Notes: generated by a model from the letters alone, not told the origin. Shown: positions 47,947-56,191, counted from the first letter of the stretch. The stretch is 64,000 bases of DNA from an uncultured Gellertiella sp. (GCF_963457605.1 NZ_OY735139.1:2386001-2450000), one strand, 5' to 3'. Numbers and translations are program-made.

Positions 47947-47981
47947 ACGACCAAAGCCGGGAGGATCCCGGCTTTGGTCGT
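47947..47981. terminator. Long hairpin between tadC and tadD
   Basis: A perfect 16 bp stem (47947-47962 with 47966-47981, core CCAAAGCCGGGA/TCCCGGCTTTGG) with a 3-base loop lies between convergent genes. It lacks strong T-runs but is stable enough to block transcription both ways. It now serves tadD and IS30 read-through, since the IS separates it from tadC. Confidence 0.7.
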
Positions 47982-48019
47982 TGACGCAGATGAAGGGTCA
48001 GACCGGCAAGGGGCTGCGG

Positions 48020-48850
48020 TCAGTTTGTGCCGTTGACCGGTTTCCCGTCCTTGGCGGCCAGTTGCTGCCAGGCATTTTTCTGCGACAGCATCGAGCGCAG
48101 ATAGGTGACATTCGCGTTGGCCTGCTGCGGATCCAGTTCATGTCGGGCAATCTGCTCGGCCTCGTCGAACCGGCCCTGGAGACCCACGACCAGCGCCAGG
48201 TTCTGGCGCACGCGACTGTCTGCGAGGGGTTGCCCGGAGGCGCTGCGCAGGTAGGTTTCGGCGGTCTTCAGGTCACCGGACAGCAGGTAGGACATGCCGA
48301 GGTTGGAAAGCACGGTCGGCTCGTTGGGCCGGATGCCGAGGGCACTGCGATAGGCAAGGCGGGCTTCTTCCGTCCGGCCAAGCTGGTCCAGAACCGCGCC
48401 ACGGGCCGATTCGAGTTTCCAGTCCGGGCGGTCGGGGGTCTGGGCACGGTTGATCGTGTCGAGCGCCTGCTGCAGCTGTCCGGCACCTGCCTGCGCCTTG
48501 CCATAGGCAGCCAGTACTTCGCGGTCTGTCGGGAAATTGATGGCGACCTGCTGCATGACGGCCAGAGCCTGGGCGTTTTTGCCGGTCATGCGCAAAAGAT
48601 TGGCATAGTTTAGCCCGGCATTGCGATCCTTTGGACTTTTTTCATAAGCTTTGCCGATACTTTCCTCGGCCTGTGCGAGTTCTGCCGCGTTCATCTCCTC
48701 CACCGGTCTGGAGAAGGAACGGGAAATGGATCCGGTCGTCAAATTGCTTGTGGCGGTGGTGCAGCTCGCCAGCGAAAGGGAAATCAACGCCAGACATACA
48801 CCCTGAAGAAGACGGCTTTTGTGGAGAGTGCTGCGCGCCGAAGCTGTCAT
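48020..48850 (-). CDS. tadD: TPR lipoprotein TadD
   Basis: A 276-residue lipoprotein of the Tad system. The signal is LLQGVCLALISLSLASC with lipobox LASC, then a Ser/Thr-rich linker. Tetratricopeptide repeats follow from about residue 60 (NAGLNYANLLRMTGKNAQALAV, REVLAAYGKAQAGAGQLQQAL, PTVLSNLGMSYLLSGDLKTAETYLR). The ATG at 48850 has AGGGG upstream. TadD is thought to help place the secretin. It is convergent with tadC. Confidence 0.9.
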   Translation of the reverse strand: MTASARSTLHKSRLLQGVCLALISLSLASCTTATSNLTTGSISRSFSRPVEEMNAAELAQAEESIGKAYEKSPKDRNAGLNYANLLRMTGKNAQALAVMQQVAINFPTDREVLAAYGKAQAGAGQLQQALDTINRAQTPDRPDWKLESARGAVLDQLGRTEEARLAYRSALGIRPNEPTVLSNLGMSYLLSGDLKTAETYLRSASGQPLADSRVRQNLALVVGLQGRFDEAEQIARHELDPQQANANVTYLRSMLSQKNAWQQLAAKDGKPVNGTN

Positions 48851-48935
48851 CGAGTTGCCCCTGAAGTGATTGACCTGGGCCGTTCTTCGCGAATCCGGCC
48901 ACATTGACATGGGGTATAGAAATAATCTGTTAACC

Positions 48936-48950
48936 TTAACGGACGGTTAA
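48936..48950. promoter_or_regulatory. CtrA-type TTAA-N7-TTAA site
   Basis: TTAACGGACGGTTAA matches TTAA-N7-TTAA exactly, with a further TTAACC 6 bp to the left. It lies in the divergent region between tadD (86 bp away) and the aminopeptidase gene (34 bp away). The motif is seen; binding of CtrA is inferred. Confidence 0.4.
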
Positions 48951-48983
48951 AACACCGCTGTTGTGCGCGAGCTGAAAGTCATC

Positions 48984-50372
48984 ATGGCCCCTTTCCAATA
49001 TATCGAGCGATCCTCCCCCTTCACCAGCAAGGGTGGTCACACCCTGCCGATTTTCGCCGTCACGCCCGCTCATATCGAGACGGGGACCATTGATCCGGTC
49101 GCGCTTGACTGGGCCAGAAAGGCGGGTTTCAAGGCGGACACCGGCTCCGTGCTGCTCATTCCGTCGAACGATGGCCATCTTGGTGGTGCGTTGTTCGGGC
49201 TCGGCAGGAATCCGTCCGAGCAGCCCTTTCTCGCCGGCAAGCTCGCCAAGACCCTGCCGGTTGGCGAATGGCATGTGGAAACCGCGCCGCTGACCGCAAA
49301 CCGGCTGGCGCTGGGCTTCGGCCTCGGCAGCTATCGCTTCGACCGTTACCGGTCGGAAAAGGAGCCCGGCCCGACCCTGATGATCCCGCAGGATGCCGAT
49401 GCCGCCGATATCAAGCGCCAGCTGGCCGGCGTCTTCCTGGCGCGCGACCTCATCAACACCCCCACCAACGACATGGGGCCGGTCCAGCTCGAATCGGCGT
49501 TCCGGGCGCTTGCGGCCCATTATCATGCTGAAGTGTCGGTGATCACGGGCGAAGCCCTGCTGCAGGCAAATTTCCCCCTGATCCATACCGTCGGGCGGGC
49601 CAGCGCCGATGCGCCAAGGCTGCTTGAAATGCGCTGGGGCAAGAAGGGTCACCGCAAGGTCACGCTGGTCGGCAAGGGTGTGTGCTTCGATACGGGCGGC
49701 CTCGACATCAAGCCGTCCTCCTCAATGCTGCTGATGAAGAAGGATATGGGCGGTGCGGCCAATGTCCTCGGCCTGGCGCTGATGATCATGGATGCCAGGC
49801 TGAAGGTGGATCTCAGGGTGCTTGTGCCGGCGGTCGAAAACTCGATCTCCGCCAATGCCTTCCGTCCGGGCGACATCTATCGCAGCCGCAAGGGCCTGAC
49901 GGTGCAGATCGACAATACCGATGCCGAAGGCCGTCTGGTGCTGGCGGATGCGCTCGCCTATGCCGACGAGGACGAGCCCGACCTTCTGATCGACATGGCG
50001 ACGCTGACCGGGGCAGCACGCGTGGCGCTCGGCCCTGATCTGCCGCCCTATTTTACCGACCACGAGGATCTCTCGGATTCGATTGCCGATTCCAGCATCG
50101 AGACGGACGATCCGCTGTGGCGGCTGCCGCTCTACAAGGGCTACGAGAAGGATGTGACCGCGCGGATTGCCGATCTCACCAACGCGCCGTCGGGCGGCAT
50201 GGCGGGTGCGATCACCGCGGCCCTGTTCCTGAAGCGCTTCGTGTCTAAAACCCGCAAATGGGCGCATTTCGACATCTATGGCTGGGCTCCGAGCGAACGG
50301 CCGCATACCAGCATCGGCGGCGAAGCCCAGGCGATCCGCGCCCTCTATCATCATATCCGCCATAATCCCTGA
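48984..50372 (+). CDS. Leucyl aminopeptidase family (M17) peptidase
   Basis: A 462-residue M17 metallopeptidase removing N-terminal amino acids in the cytosol. Metal and active-site motifs are GKGVCFDTGGLDIKPSSSMLLMKKDMGGAA and the family signature NTDAEGRLVLADAL. The C terminus has GWAPSERPHTSIGGEAQAIRALY. The ATG at 48984 was chosen; a GTG at 48963 is in frame without a ribosome site. Length is close to the shorter PepA-like subgroup of alphaproteobacteria. Confidence 0.92.
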   Translation: MAPFQYIERSSPFTSKGGHTLPIFAVTPAHIETGTIDPVALDWARKAGFKADTGSVLLIPSNDGHLGGALFGLGRNPSEQPFLAGKLAKTLPVGEWHVETAPLTANRLALGFGLGSYRFDRYRSEKEPGPTLMIPQDADAADIKRQLAGVFLARDLINTPTNDMGPVQLESAFRALAAHYHAEVSVITGEALLQANFPLIHTVGRASADAPRLLEMRWGKKGHRKVTLVGKGVCFDTGGLDIKPSSSMLLMKKDMGGAANVLGLALMIMDARLKVDLRVLVPAVENSISANAFRPGDIYRSRKGLTVQIDNTDAEGRLVLADALAYADEDEPDLLIDMATLTGAARVALGPDLPPYFTDHEDLSDSIADSSIETDDPLWRLPLYKGYEKDVTARIADLTNAPSGGMAGAITAALFLKRFVSKTRKWAHFDIYGWAPSERPHTSIGGEAQAIRALYHHIRHNP

Positions 50373-50473
50373 CGGACAGCCTGCGGCCTTTTCGGCCGGT
50401 CACGATTATCCTTGCCACAGCGTCCATTCCCCGGGATATTGGAACGGCTTCGAAACGATAGGGCGGAACGGGA

Positions 50474-50821
50474 ATGGGTGTCGAACTGACGGCGTCGCAG
50501 GCGCTGGGTCTGTGGCATCGCGTCCTTCACCGGCAGGTGAGGGACGAGGCTGCCGACCTGACGGTGCGGCAGATGGCAATCCTGCTGCAGATCTATCTCG
50601 TTCCTCCGCCCCACACGGTGCGCGGCCTTGCAGCGCTGCTGGAGGTCACCAAGCCTGTGATCACCCGGGCGCTTGACCGGATGGGAGAGTTCGAACTGGT
50701 CGACCGCGAGCGTGACCCCCGCGACCGCCGCAATGTCATCATCAAGCGCACCGTCAAGGGCGCTCTCTTTCTCGAGCGGTTCGGCGACCAGATCATCGCC
50801 AGTGCCCGGACTCTCGACTGA
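50474..50821 (+). CDS. MarR-family transcriptional regulator
   Basis: A 115-residue winged-helix regulator. TVRQMAILLQIYLVPPPHTVRGLAALLEVTKPVITRALDRMGEFELVDRERDPRDRRNVIIKRTVKG is the complete MarR helix-turn-helix and wing. It is shorter than most MarR proteins at both ends, so the dimerisation helices are reduced. GGAACGGG precedes the ATG. Its ligand and targets are unknown. The NlpC/P60 gene starts 10 bp downstream, so co-transcription is likely. Confidence 0.85.
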   Translation: MGVELTASQALGLWHRVLHRQVRDEAADLTVRQMAILLQIYLVPPPHTVRGLAALLEVTKPVITRALDRMGEFELVDRERDPRDRRNVIIKRTVKGALFLERFGDQIIASARTLD

Positions 50822-50831
50822 GGACAAGCCC

Positions 50832-51686
50832 ATGCTGCCAGACCGAAGGCTGAATGCCTGCCGCCCCGACCTCGCCGACATCAGCCTGAAGGGCGAGGTC
50901 GCGGCGGACCGATTTGTCACCGGAAAGGCGGGACACGTGACCGCAGCTGTCGCGGCGCTCCGGCCTGTGCCCGACCCTGCGTCGGGCATCGACACGCAAC
51001 TGCTGCTGGGCGAAGATCTGACGATCTTCGAGACCACCGGCGGGTGGGCCTGGGTGAAGGCGGCCAGCGATGGCTATGTCGGGTATCTGCCAGAGGAGGC
51101 CATCGCGCCTGGCCGGTCGCCCGCAACCCATGTCGTCGCGGTGCCCCGCACCTTCCTCTATCCGGCTGCCGATCTGCGGACGCCGCATTGTCTGGTCCTG
51201 TCGATGGGCAGCCGGATCACGGTGACCGGCGAGGCGGAGACCCGGGGCACGCGCTATCTGCTGCTGGCGGGCGGCGCGGCCATCATGGCCAGCCATTGCC
51301 TGCCGCTTGGCCAATGGCCGTCTGACGACCCGGTCCTGGTGGCAAGCCGTTTCCTCGAAACGCCCTATCTCTGGGGCGGGCGCTCCGGCTTCGGCATTGA
51401 TTGTTCCGGTCTGGTGCAGCTTTCCCACCAGATGACCGGCAGGCAGGCCCCGCGCGATTCCGACATGCAGCGCGACGGGTTCGGTGCCGAAATATCTCGG
51501 GACAGTCTGCGCCGCGGCGATCTGGTGTTCTGGAAGGGCCATGTCGGGATGATGGAGGATCAGGACACCCTGCTGCATGCCAGCGGCCACAGCATGTCCG
51601 TCACACGGGAAGATTTCAGGCAGGCGCTGGCCCGCATCGGCTATCTCTACGGACCGCCCACACTTTGCCGCAGACCGATTTCATAA
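50832..51686 (+). CDS. NlpC/P60-family cell-wall peptidase with SH3 domains
   Basis: A 284-residue protein of the C40 family. Residues 30-150 carry bacterial SH3-like repeats (LLLGEDLTIFETTGGWAWVKAASDGYVGYLPEEAI). The C-terminal half is the peptidase: PYLWGGRSGFGIDCSGLVQ holds the catalytic Cys, LRRGDLVFWKGHVGMM the His, and LLHASGH the third polar residue. No signal peptide is obvious, which is common in this alphaproteobacterial subgroup. It probably cleaves muropeptides. Confidence 0.88.
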   Translation: MLPDRRLNACRPDLADISLKGEVAADRFVTGKAGHVTAAVAALRPVPDPASGIDTQLLLGEDLTIFETTGGWAWVKAASDGYVGYLPEEAIAPGRSPATHVVAVPRTFLYPAADLRTPHCLVLSMGSRITVTGEAETRGTRYLLLAGGAAIMASHCLPLGQWPSDDPVLVASRFLETPYLWGGRSGFGIDCSGLVQLSHQMTGRQAPRDSDMQRDGFGAEISRDSLRRGDLVFWKGHVGMMEDQDTLLHASGHSMSVTREDFRQALARIGYLYGPPTLCRRPIS

Positions 51687-51710
51687 GGTGTTTTTACAAG
51701 GATTTCAGCC

Positions 51711-52079
51711 ATGACCCTTGCCAGATTTGCGCACATGTCCCGCCCGGGAAGCGGGCTGCGCCTGATCGCGAGCCTTGTCCTTCTCGCCGGCCTCCCGGGG
51801 GCTGCGGTCCTCGCGCAGGATTTTTCCGCGGGCAATGTGTCCAGGGCCTTTCCGTACAAGGATCTCCCGGGCGTTCAGGATCCGGCAAAGGCGAGGTCTA
51901 AGCCGGATGTCCAGCCGGACTGCACGCAGGAAGTCCACCTGCGTCACCTGTCCCGGCACGACAATCTCCTCGATGACGAGGAAACCGGCATCTTTTACCG
52001 GTGCGTGCAAGACGGCCTGATCATCGAAAGCAGCCGCCCGCCGAGAAGCAGTCAGTGGAACCCGCTCGATATCAAATAG
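51711..52079 (+). CDS. Secreted protein of unknown function
   Basis: A 122-residue protein with a signal peptide (RLIASLVLLAGLPGAAVLAQ, cleavage near residue 35). The mature part is about 87 residues and has two Cys (QPDCTQEV, FYRCVQDG) that could form a disulfide. I recognise no domain. It lies 24 bp after the NlpC/P60 gene. Probably periplasmic. Confidence 0.6.
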   Translation: MTLARFAHMSRPGSGLRLIASLVLLAGLPGAAVLAQDFSAGNVSRAFPYKDLPGVQDPAKARSKPDVQPDCTQEVHLRHLSRHDNLLDDEETGIFYRCVQDGLIIESSRPPRSSQWNPLDIK

Positions 52080-52158
52080 TACGATCCCGCCTGACATGAT
52101 TTCTTAAATCAATATCCGCATTCTCGATCCCCGGCTGCCTTTTGATCGGAGAAGATGC

Positions 52159-53532
52159 ATGCGCATGGTGGAATGGCCACAGGCGGACAAGATCGGCCTT
52201 GCGGAACTGATGGCGGCGCTCAGCCACGCGCTCGACATGACCGAGGGCCAGCCGCAGGGCCATTGTGCCCGGTGCTGCTGGATCGGCACGCAGATCGGCA
52301 TCGCCATGGGGCTCGGCGAGGCGGAACTCCATGACCTGTTCTTCATGCTGTTGCTGAAGGATCTCGGCTGCAGCAGCAATGCGGCCCGGATCTGCGAGCT
52401 CTATCTGACCAACGACCTGAGCTTCAAGGGCGACTTCAAGACCGTCGGCGACAGCCTGCCGCAGGTCTTGCGCTTCGTGCTCAGCCATACCGGCCTCAAG
52501 GCACCCATGGCAGACCGGTTTCGCGCCATCATCAACATCCTGCAGAATGGCGGTGAAATCGCCCGCGAACTGATCGAGACCCGTTGCCAGCGTGGCGCGG
52601 AGATTGCGCGCAAACTGCGCTTTTCCAGCGATGTGACAGCGGGCATCCAGAGCCTCGACGAACACTGGAACGGTCATGGCAAGCCGGTCGGCCTTGCCGG
52701 TCACGCCATTCCGCTCTTTTCAAGGATCGCACTGCTGGCACAGGTCATCGACGTCTTCCACCAGACATCGGGGAGGGCGGCGGCACTTGCCGAAGCGCGC
52801 GCCCGCTCGGGAAGCTGGTTTGATCCCGCTCTGGTCTCGGCCTTCGGGATTCTGTCGCGGGCGGATGATTTCTGGTCGACGCTGGAGCGCCCGGATCTGC
52901 CCCGTTATATCCTGTCCTTTGCCCCCGCCGCGCGCGCCTCAGAGGTTCTCGACGATGATTATCTCGACGATATCGCGGCGGCCTTCGGCGAGGTGGTGGA
53001 TTCCAAGAGTCCCTATACCAGCGGCCATTGCGACCGCGTCAGCCTGTTTGCCGATCTGATCGCCGAGGAACTTGGCCTCAGTGATGCCGACCGCCGCTGG
53101 ATCCGGCGCGCCGCCCTGCTGCACGATATCGGCAAGCTCGGCGTCAGCAATTCCATCCTCGACAAGCCCGGCAGGCTCGAAGGCGAGGAATGGGAGGCGA
53201 TGAAACGGCATGCGACCTTCAGCGAGGACATCCTGAACCGCATCGCAGCCTTCAGCGAGATCGCCCGGATCGGCGGCGCGCATCACGAAAGGCTGGATGG
53301 CAAGGGCTATCCCCGGGGTCTTGCCGGCGACGAGATCAGTTTCGAGACACGGATCATCACCGCTGCCGACCATTTCGACGCCCTGACCGCCGACCGGCCC
53401 TACCGCGCCGCCATGCCGGTCAGCAAGGCGCTGGCCATCATGGACGACGTGTCCGGCACCGCCATCGATCCCCTGTGTCTTAAGGCCCTCAAGCGGGCGC
53501 TTGCCAGGGCAGACCGTTCAATGGCCGCCTGA
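52159..53532 (+). CDS. HD-GYP domain phosphohydrolase
   Basis: A 457-residue protein. The C-terminal HD-GYP domain (about 275-440) has HCDRVSLFADLIAEELGLSD, HDIGKLGVSNSILDKPGRL (HD pair), HHERLDGKGYPRGL (GYP motif) and DHFDALTADRPYRAAM, so c-di-GMP phosphodiesterase activity is plausible. The N-terminal half contains a second HD-like region (HCARCCWIGTQIGIAMGLGE...LLKDLGCSSN) in which the His-Asp pair is replaced. No sensor or membrane segment is seen. The ATG at 52159 follows a GGAGAAG. Confidence 0.85.
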   Translation: MRMVEWPQADKIGLAELMAALSHALDMTEGQPQGHCARCCWIGTQIGIAMGLGEAELHDLFFMLLLKDLGCSSNAARICELYLTNDLSFKGDFKTVGDSLPQVLRFVLSHTGLKAPMADRFRAIINILQNGGEIARELIETRCQRGAEIARKLRFSSDVTAGIQSLDEHWNGHGKPVGLAGHAIPLFSRIALLAQVIDVFHQTSGRAAALAEARARSGSWFDPALVSAFGILSRADDFWSTLERPDLPRYILSFAPAARASEVLDDDYLDDIAAAFGEVVDSKSPYTSGHCDRVSLFADLIAEELGLSDADRRWIRRAALLHDIGKLGVSNSILDKPGRLEGEEWEAMKRHATFSEDILNRIAAFSEIARIGGAHHERLDGKGYPRGLAGDEISFETRIITAADHFDALTADRPYRAAMPVSKALAIMDDVSGTAIDPLCLKALKRALARADRSMAA

Positions 53533-53627
53533 CGGTTTGCGGCATTGCACTTGCGCCAGATCAAGGCTGCCGGGCCGTGGCAGGCGCAGATTTCCCCATC
53601 GGGCAACAGCAGGTGGAGGAAAATGCC

Positions 53628-54923
53628 ATGCCGGACACATCCAGACTGACGGACATCGAAGCGGACCCATCCGCTGCGGCGCAGGAGCCGCAGGCCTTGC
53701 AGGACACCGGCGCCCCGGTCCTGCCGCCCGGGATGCCGCCATCCTCCTTCCATCTCGATCTCAGATCGCTGCGCCGCGATCCGGAGGCGATCCGCCACAC
53801 ATTTGAAACCGGGGCCTATCCCTACAAGACCCGGCTTTCCAACCGGCTCTACATGCAGCAGATCGCAGAATTGCAGGTGGAACTGCTGAAGGCTGATACC
53901 AAGGATCACTGATGGGAACCCATTCGATGGCGTGGAAACGGATACCGGGTAGGAGAATACCGCAGGTCGATGCTTTGAGCATCGACCGAGGATTTCGACG
54001 CCCTCCGGTGGCCGAATTCCACGCCACCCGGAGGGCCGGTCGCTTTTGACTTGCGGACGGCGTCGAAAATCCTCGCCGGACCAGTAGGTCCGACTGCGGT
54101 TTTCTCCTGGCCGCAAGCCAAAATCGATCCGGTCGAATGGGTTCCCATCAGTGATCCTTGGTATAAGACCTGGATCAAGGAGACCGGCCAGAAGGTGGTG
54201 GTGCTGTTCGAGGGCCGGGATGCGGCGGGCAAGGGCGGCACGATCAAGCGTTTCATGGAACACCTGAACCCGCGCGGCGCCAAGGTGGTGGCGCTGGAAA
54301 AGCCGACCGACAGGGAGAGAAGCCAGTGGTATTTCCAGCGCTATCTCGAACATCTCCCGGCGGCGGGCGAAATCGTCTTCTTCGACCGCTCCTGGTATAA
54401 CCGCGCGGGCGTCGAACGGGTGATGGGCTTCTGCACGCCCGGCGATTATCTCGAATTCATGCGCGAATGCCCGGATCTCGAGAGGATGATGGTGCGCTCC
54501 GGCATCCGGCTGTTCAAGTACTGGTTCTCCGTCACCCGAGAAGAGCAGGCCGCCCGCTTTGCGGCGCGCGAGACCGATCCGTTGAAACAGTGGAAGCTCT
54601 CGCCGATCGACAAGGCCTCGCTCGGCAAATGGGACGATTATACCGAGGCAAAGGAGGCGATGTTCTTCTTTACCGATACGGCGGATTCGCCCTGGACCAT
54701 CATCAAGTCCGATGACAAGAAGCGGGCGCGGCTGAACTGCATGCGGCATTTCCTGTCATCGCTGCCCTATTCGCAGACCGTGCCGAAACATGTCTGCGAG
54801 CCCGATCCGCTGATCGTCGGCTCAAGCGCCCATGTCATCGGCCGCGACGACGGCATCCTCGGCAAGACGCTGCATCCGAAAAGCCGGCGCAACAGGCTGA
54901 TGCCCGGAGCCCCTGAAAATTAA
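53628..54923 (+). pseudogene. ppk2: Polyphosphate kinase 2 gene split by a MITE-like insertion
   Basis: The 5' fragment (53628-53896) encodes the N-terminal tail and the start of the PPK2 domain (YMQQIAELQVELLKA). The 3' fragment (from 54166) resumes in the same frame with TWIKETGQKVVVLFEGRDAAGKGG (Walker A) and continues through FFDRSWYNRAGVERVMG (Walker B) to the end. Between them 270 bp are inserted, bringing an in-frame TGA at 53910-53912. Removing the 267 bp element and one TNA copy restores an uninterrupted frame reading A-E-T-W. PPK2 uses polyphosphate to phosphorylate nucleotides. The 3' frame is open back to a TTG at 54051, so a shortened enzyme might still be made. Confidence 0.85.
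53897..54163. mobile_element. 267 bp MITE-like element in ppk2
   Basis: Perfect 31 bp terminal inverted repeats, left 53897-53927 (begins TACCAAGGATCACTGATGGG) and right 54133-54163. The flanking triplets TGA (53894-53896) and TAA (54164-54166) fit a 3 bp TNA-type target duplication with one changed base. Internally it has GTCGATGCT-TTG-AGCATCGAC, a CCCTCCGG/CCGGAGGG pair and a longer GAGGATTTCGACGCC inverted repeat, so it folds on itself extensively. No gene is encoded. It is probably mobilised in trans by an IS with matching ends. Confidence 0.8.
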
Positions 54924-55106
54924 CGGGAAAAGCAGGAGCGGCAGGGATGTATCCATCTCTGCTCCTCCACCGGCCAGATGGCGGAAGCAATTTCTACGGA
55001 TTTAGTAGAATTTAAACAACCCACCCTTTCCGGCCAGAAGGTCTGGAGAGACAATGGGCACGCACTTCCGTTTTCAAGCCACGACCCGCGCCTGAGGAGC
55101 CCCGCC

Positions 55107-55715
55107 ATGCCGCTCTGCGATCCGACACCAACCCTGCTTGTCCCCGGCTTTGCCGGTTCGCCGGAAGGCCACTGGCAGCATATCTGGGCGGAAGAACGCC
55201 CGCATGCCCGGATGATCGCGCAGCAGGACTGGTTCCGCCCGCGCCTCGACGCCTGGCGCGCGACGCTGGAAGCGGCATTGCTGGAGACCGATGGTGCCTA
55301 TCTGGTCGCCCACAGTCTCGGCAGCGTGCTGACCGCGCGGATGGCGGAAAGCCCGGCGGCATCAAGAATCCGCGGCGCGCTGCTGGTCGCCCCCTGCGAT
55401 CTGGACGTAACCGGCCTGCTTCATCCGGACCTCATCCATTTCGGCGACATGCCGGTGGAACGGCTGCCCTTTCCCGCCGTGGTGCTCGGCAGCCGCAACG
55501 ATACCTACATGCAGGAAGACCGCGCCCGCAGCTTTGCCGGCCTCTGGGGTGCAGACTATCTCGACATGGGCAACGCCGGCCACATCAACCTCGCCAGCGG
55601 CTTCGGCCGCTTCAAGCGCGGCTACCAGGCCCTGGACGCACTGGCAGCAAGAACCGAAGCCAGAAACGACCATCCGCGCGCACCAGAGGTTCAACCTGGC
55701 CTGATGGCAGGGTGA
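55107..55715 (+). CDS. RBBP9/YdeN-type alpha/beta hydrolase
   Basis: A 202-residue serine hydrolase. TLLVPGFAGSPEGHWQHIW is the family N terminus, LVAHSLGSVL the nucleophile elbow (Ser near residue 73), SRNDTYM holds the Asp and GNAGHINLASGFG the His. The ATG at 55107 follows GAGGAG; the frame extends 43 codons further up without similarity. It is followed by a strong terminator and is the last chromosomal gene before the prophage. Confidence 0.88.
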   Translation: MPLCDPTPTLLVPGFAGSPEGHWQHIWAEERPHARMIAQQDWFRPRLDAWRATLEAALLETDGAYLVAHSLGSVLTARMAESPAASRIRGALLVAPCDLDVTGLLHPDLIHFGDMPVERLPFPAVVLGSRNDTYMQEDRARSFAGLWGADYLDMGNAGHINLASGFGRFKRGYQALDALAARTEARNDHPRAPEVQPGLMAG

Positions 55716-55747
55716 CGGGAGCTTTGACCCACCAGCCTCCCAAACGC

Positions 55748-55776
55748 AAAAGAGCCCGGACGAACCGGGCTCTTTT
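55748..55776 (+). terminator. Intrinsic terminator after the hydrolase gene
   Basis: AAAAGAGCCCGG (55748-55759), loop ACGAA, CCGGGCTCTTTT (55765-55776): a 12 bp perfect stem with A-run and T-run, able to work in both directions. Confidence 0.88.
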
Positions 55777-55818
55777 ACAAATGTTTCCGGACTGCAAAAA
55801 CAGTCTGAAACGGGAATT

Positions 55819-55836
55819 TGGTGCCCAGAAGAGGAC
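55819..55836. repeat. Prophage left attachment site (tRNA 3' end fragment)
   Basis: TGGTGCCCAGAAGAGGAC is the complement of a tRNA 3' end: two bases of T-loop, T-stem CCTCT, acceptor strand TCTGGGC, discriminator A and CCA. The form fits tRNA-Leu. The rest of the tRNA does not follow; instead phage DNA begins at once. It therefore marks the left junction of the prophage, and the intact tRNA is expected at the right junction outside the window. Confidence 0.75.
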
Positions 55837-56012
55837 ACCAACCCGTGGTCCCTATGATGTTGTTTTTATTGCAAATCAAGCGGGCAGTGTAAAGTTTTCA
55901 CCGTACACAAACTGCGTAGGTCTCAAGGGGACATTTCTGCCTCTAGATTAATGCTCCAAGCTCGTTAAGCTTAGAGTGAATAGCTTGATGAACACCACCA
56001 TAGACACCTAAG

Positions 56013-56191
56013 TGTTGACATTTCGGAGACAGGAAGTGTTGACACATGTCTGACAGAAATGTTGACACACACGGGGGATAGGTAATGTTGACATTAAGCA
56101 GACAGGTGAATCGTAGGATGGATAGAAATGTTGACATTTCGCTGGTTATAATCGGTGTCAACAATTAGGTAGGCAGAATCAAATGTTGACA
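56013..56191. repeat. Seven-copy TGTTGACA motif array at the prophage left end
   Basis: TGTTGACA occurs at 56013, 56037, 56060, 56086, 56129 and 56184, and inverted (TGTCAACA) at 56156. The first four are 23-26 bp apart, and several are preceded by GA(C/T)AG and AAT. The first gene's ATG lies in the last copy. The spacing of about two helical turns suggests a repressor operator or origin iteron array. A TATAAT (56147-56152) sits between copies. Confidence 0.65.

Noticed and set aside
53897-54163. Reading the ppk2 insertion as a Tc1/IS630-type element with a simple TA duplication
   Set aside because: With a TA duplication the restored gene would be out of frame. A TNA (TGA/TAA) duplication restores the PPK2 frame exactly, so that reading was preferred.
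55712-55951. 79-codon frame across the hydrolase terminator and attachment site
   Set aside because: It crosses a strong terminator and the tRNA-derived junction; no gene would span both.
55943-56164. 73-codon minus-strand frame through the repeat array
   Set aside because: It consists of the complement of the repeats, has no ribosome site and runs against every phage gene.
56013-56191. TTGACA boxes of the array as ordinary sigma70 promoters
   Set aside because: No -10 box lies 16-18 bp after any of them; the one TATAAT is only 10 bp from the nearest TTGACA. The regular spacing fits protein-binding repeats better.
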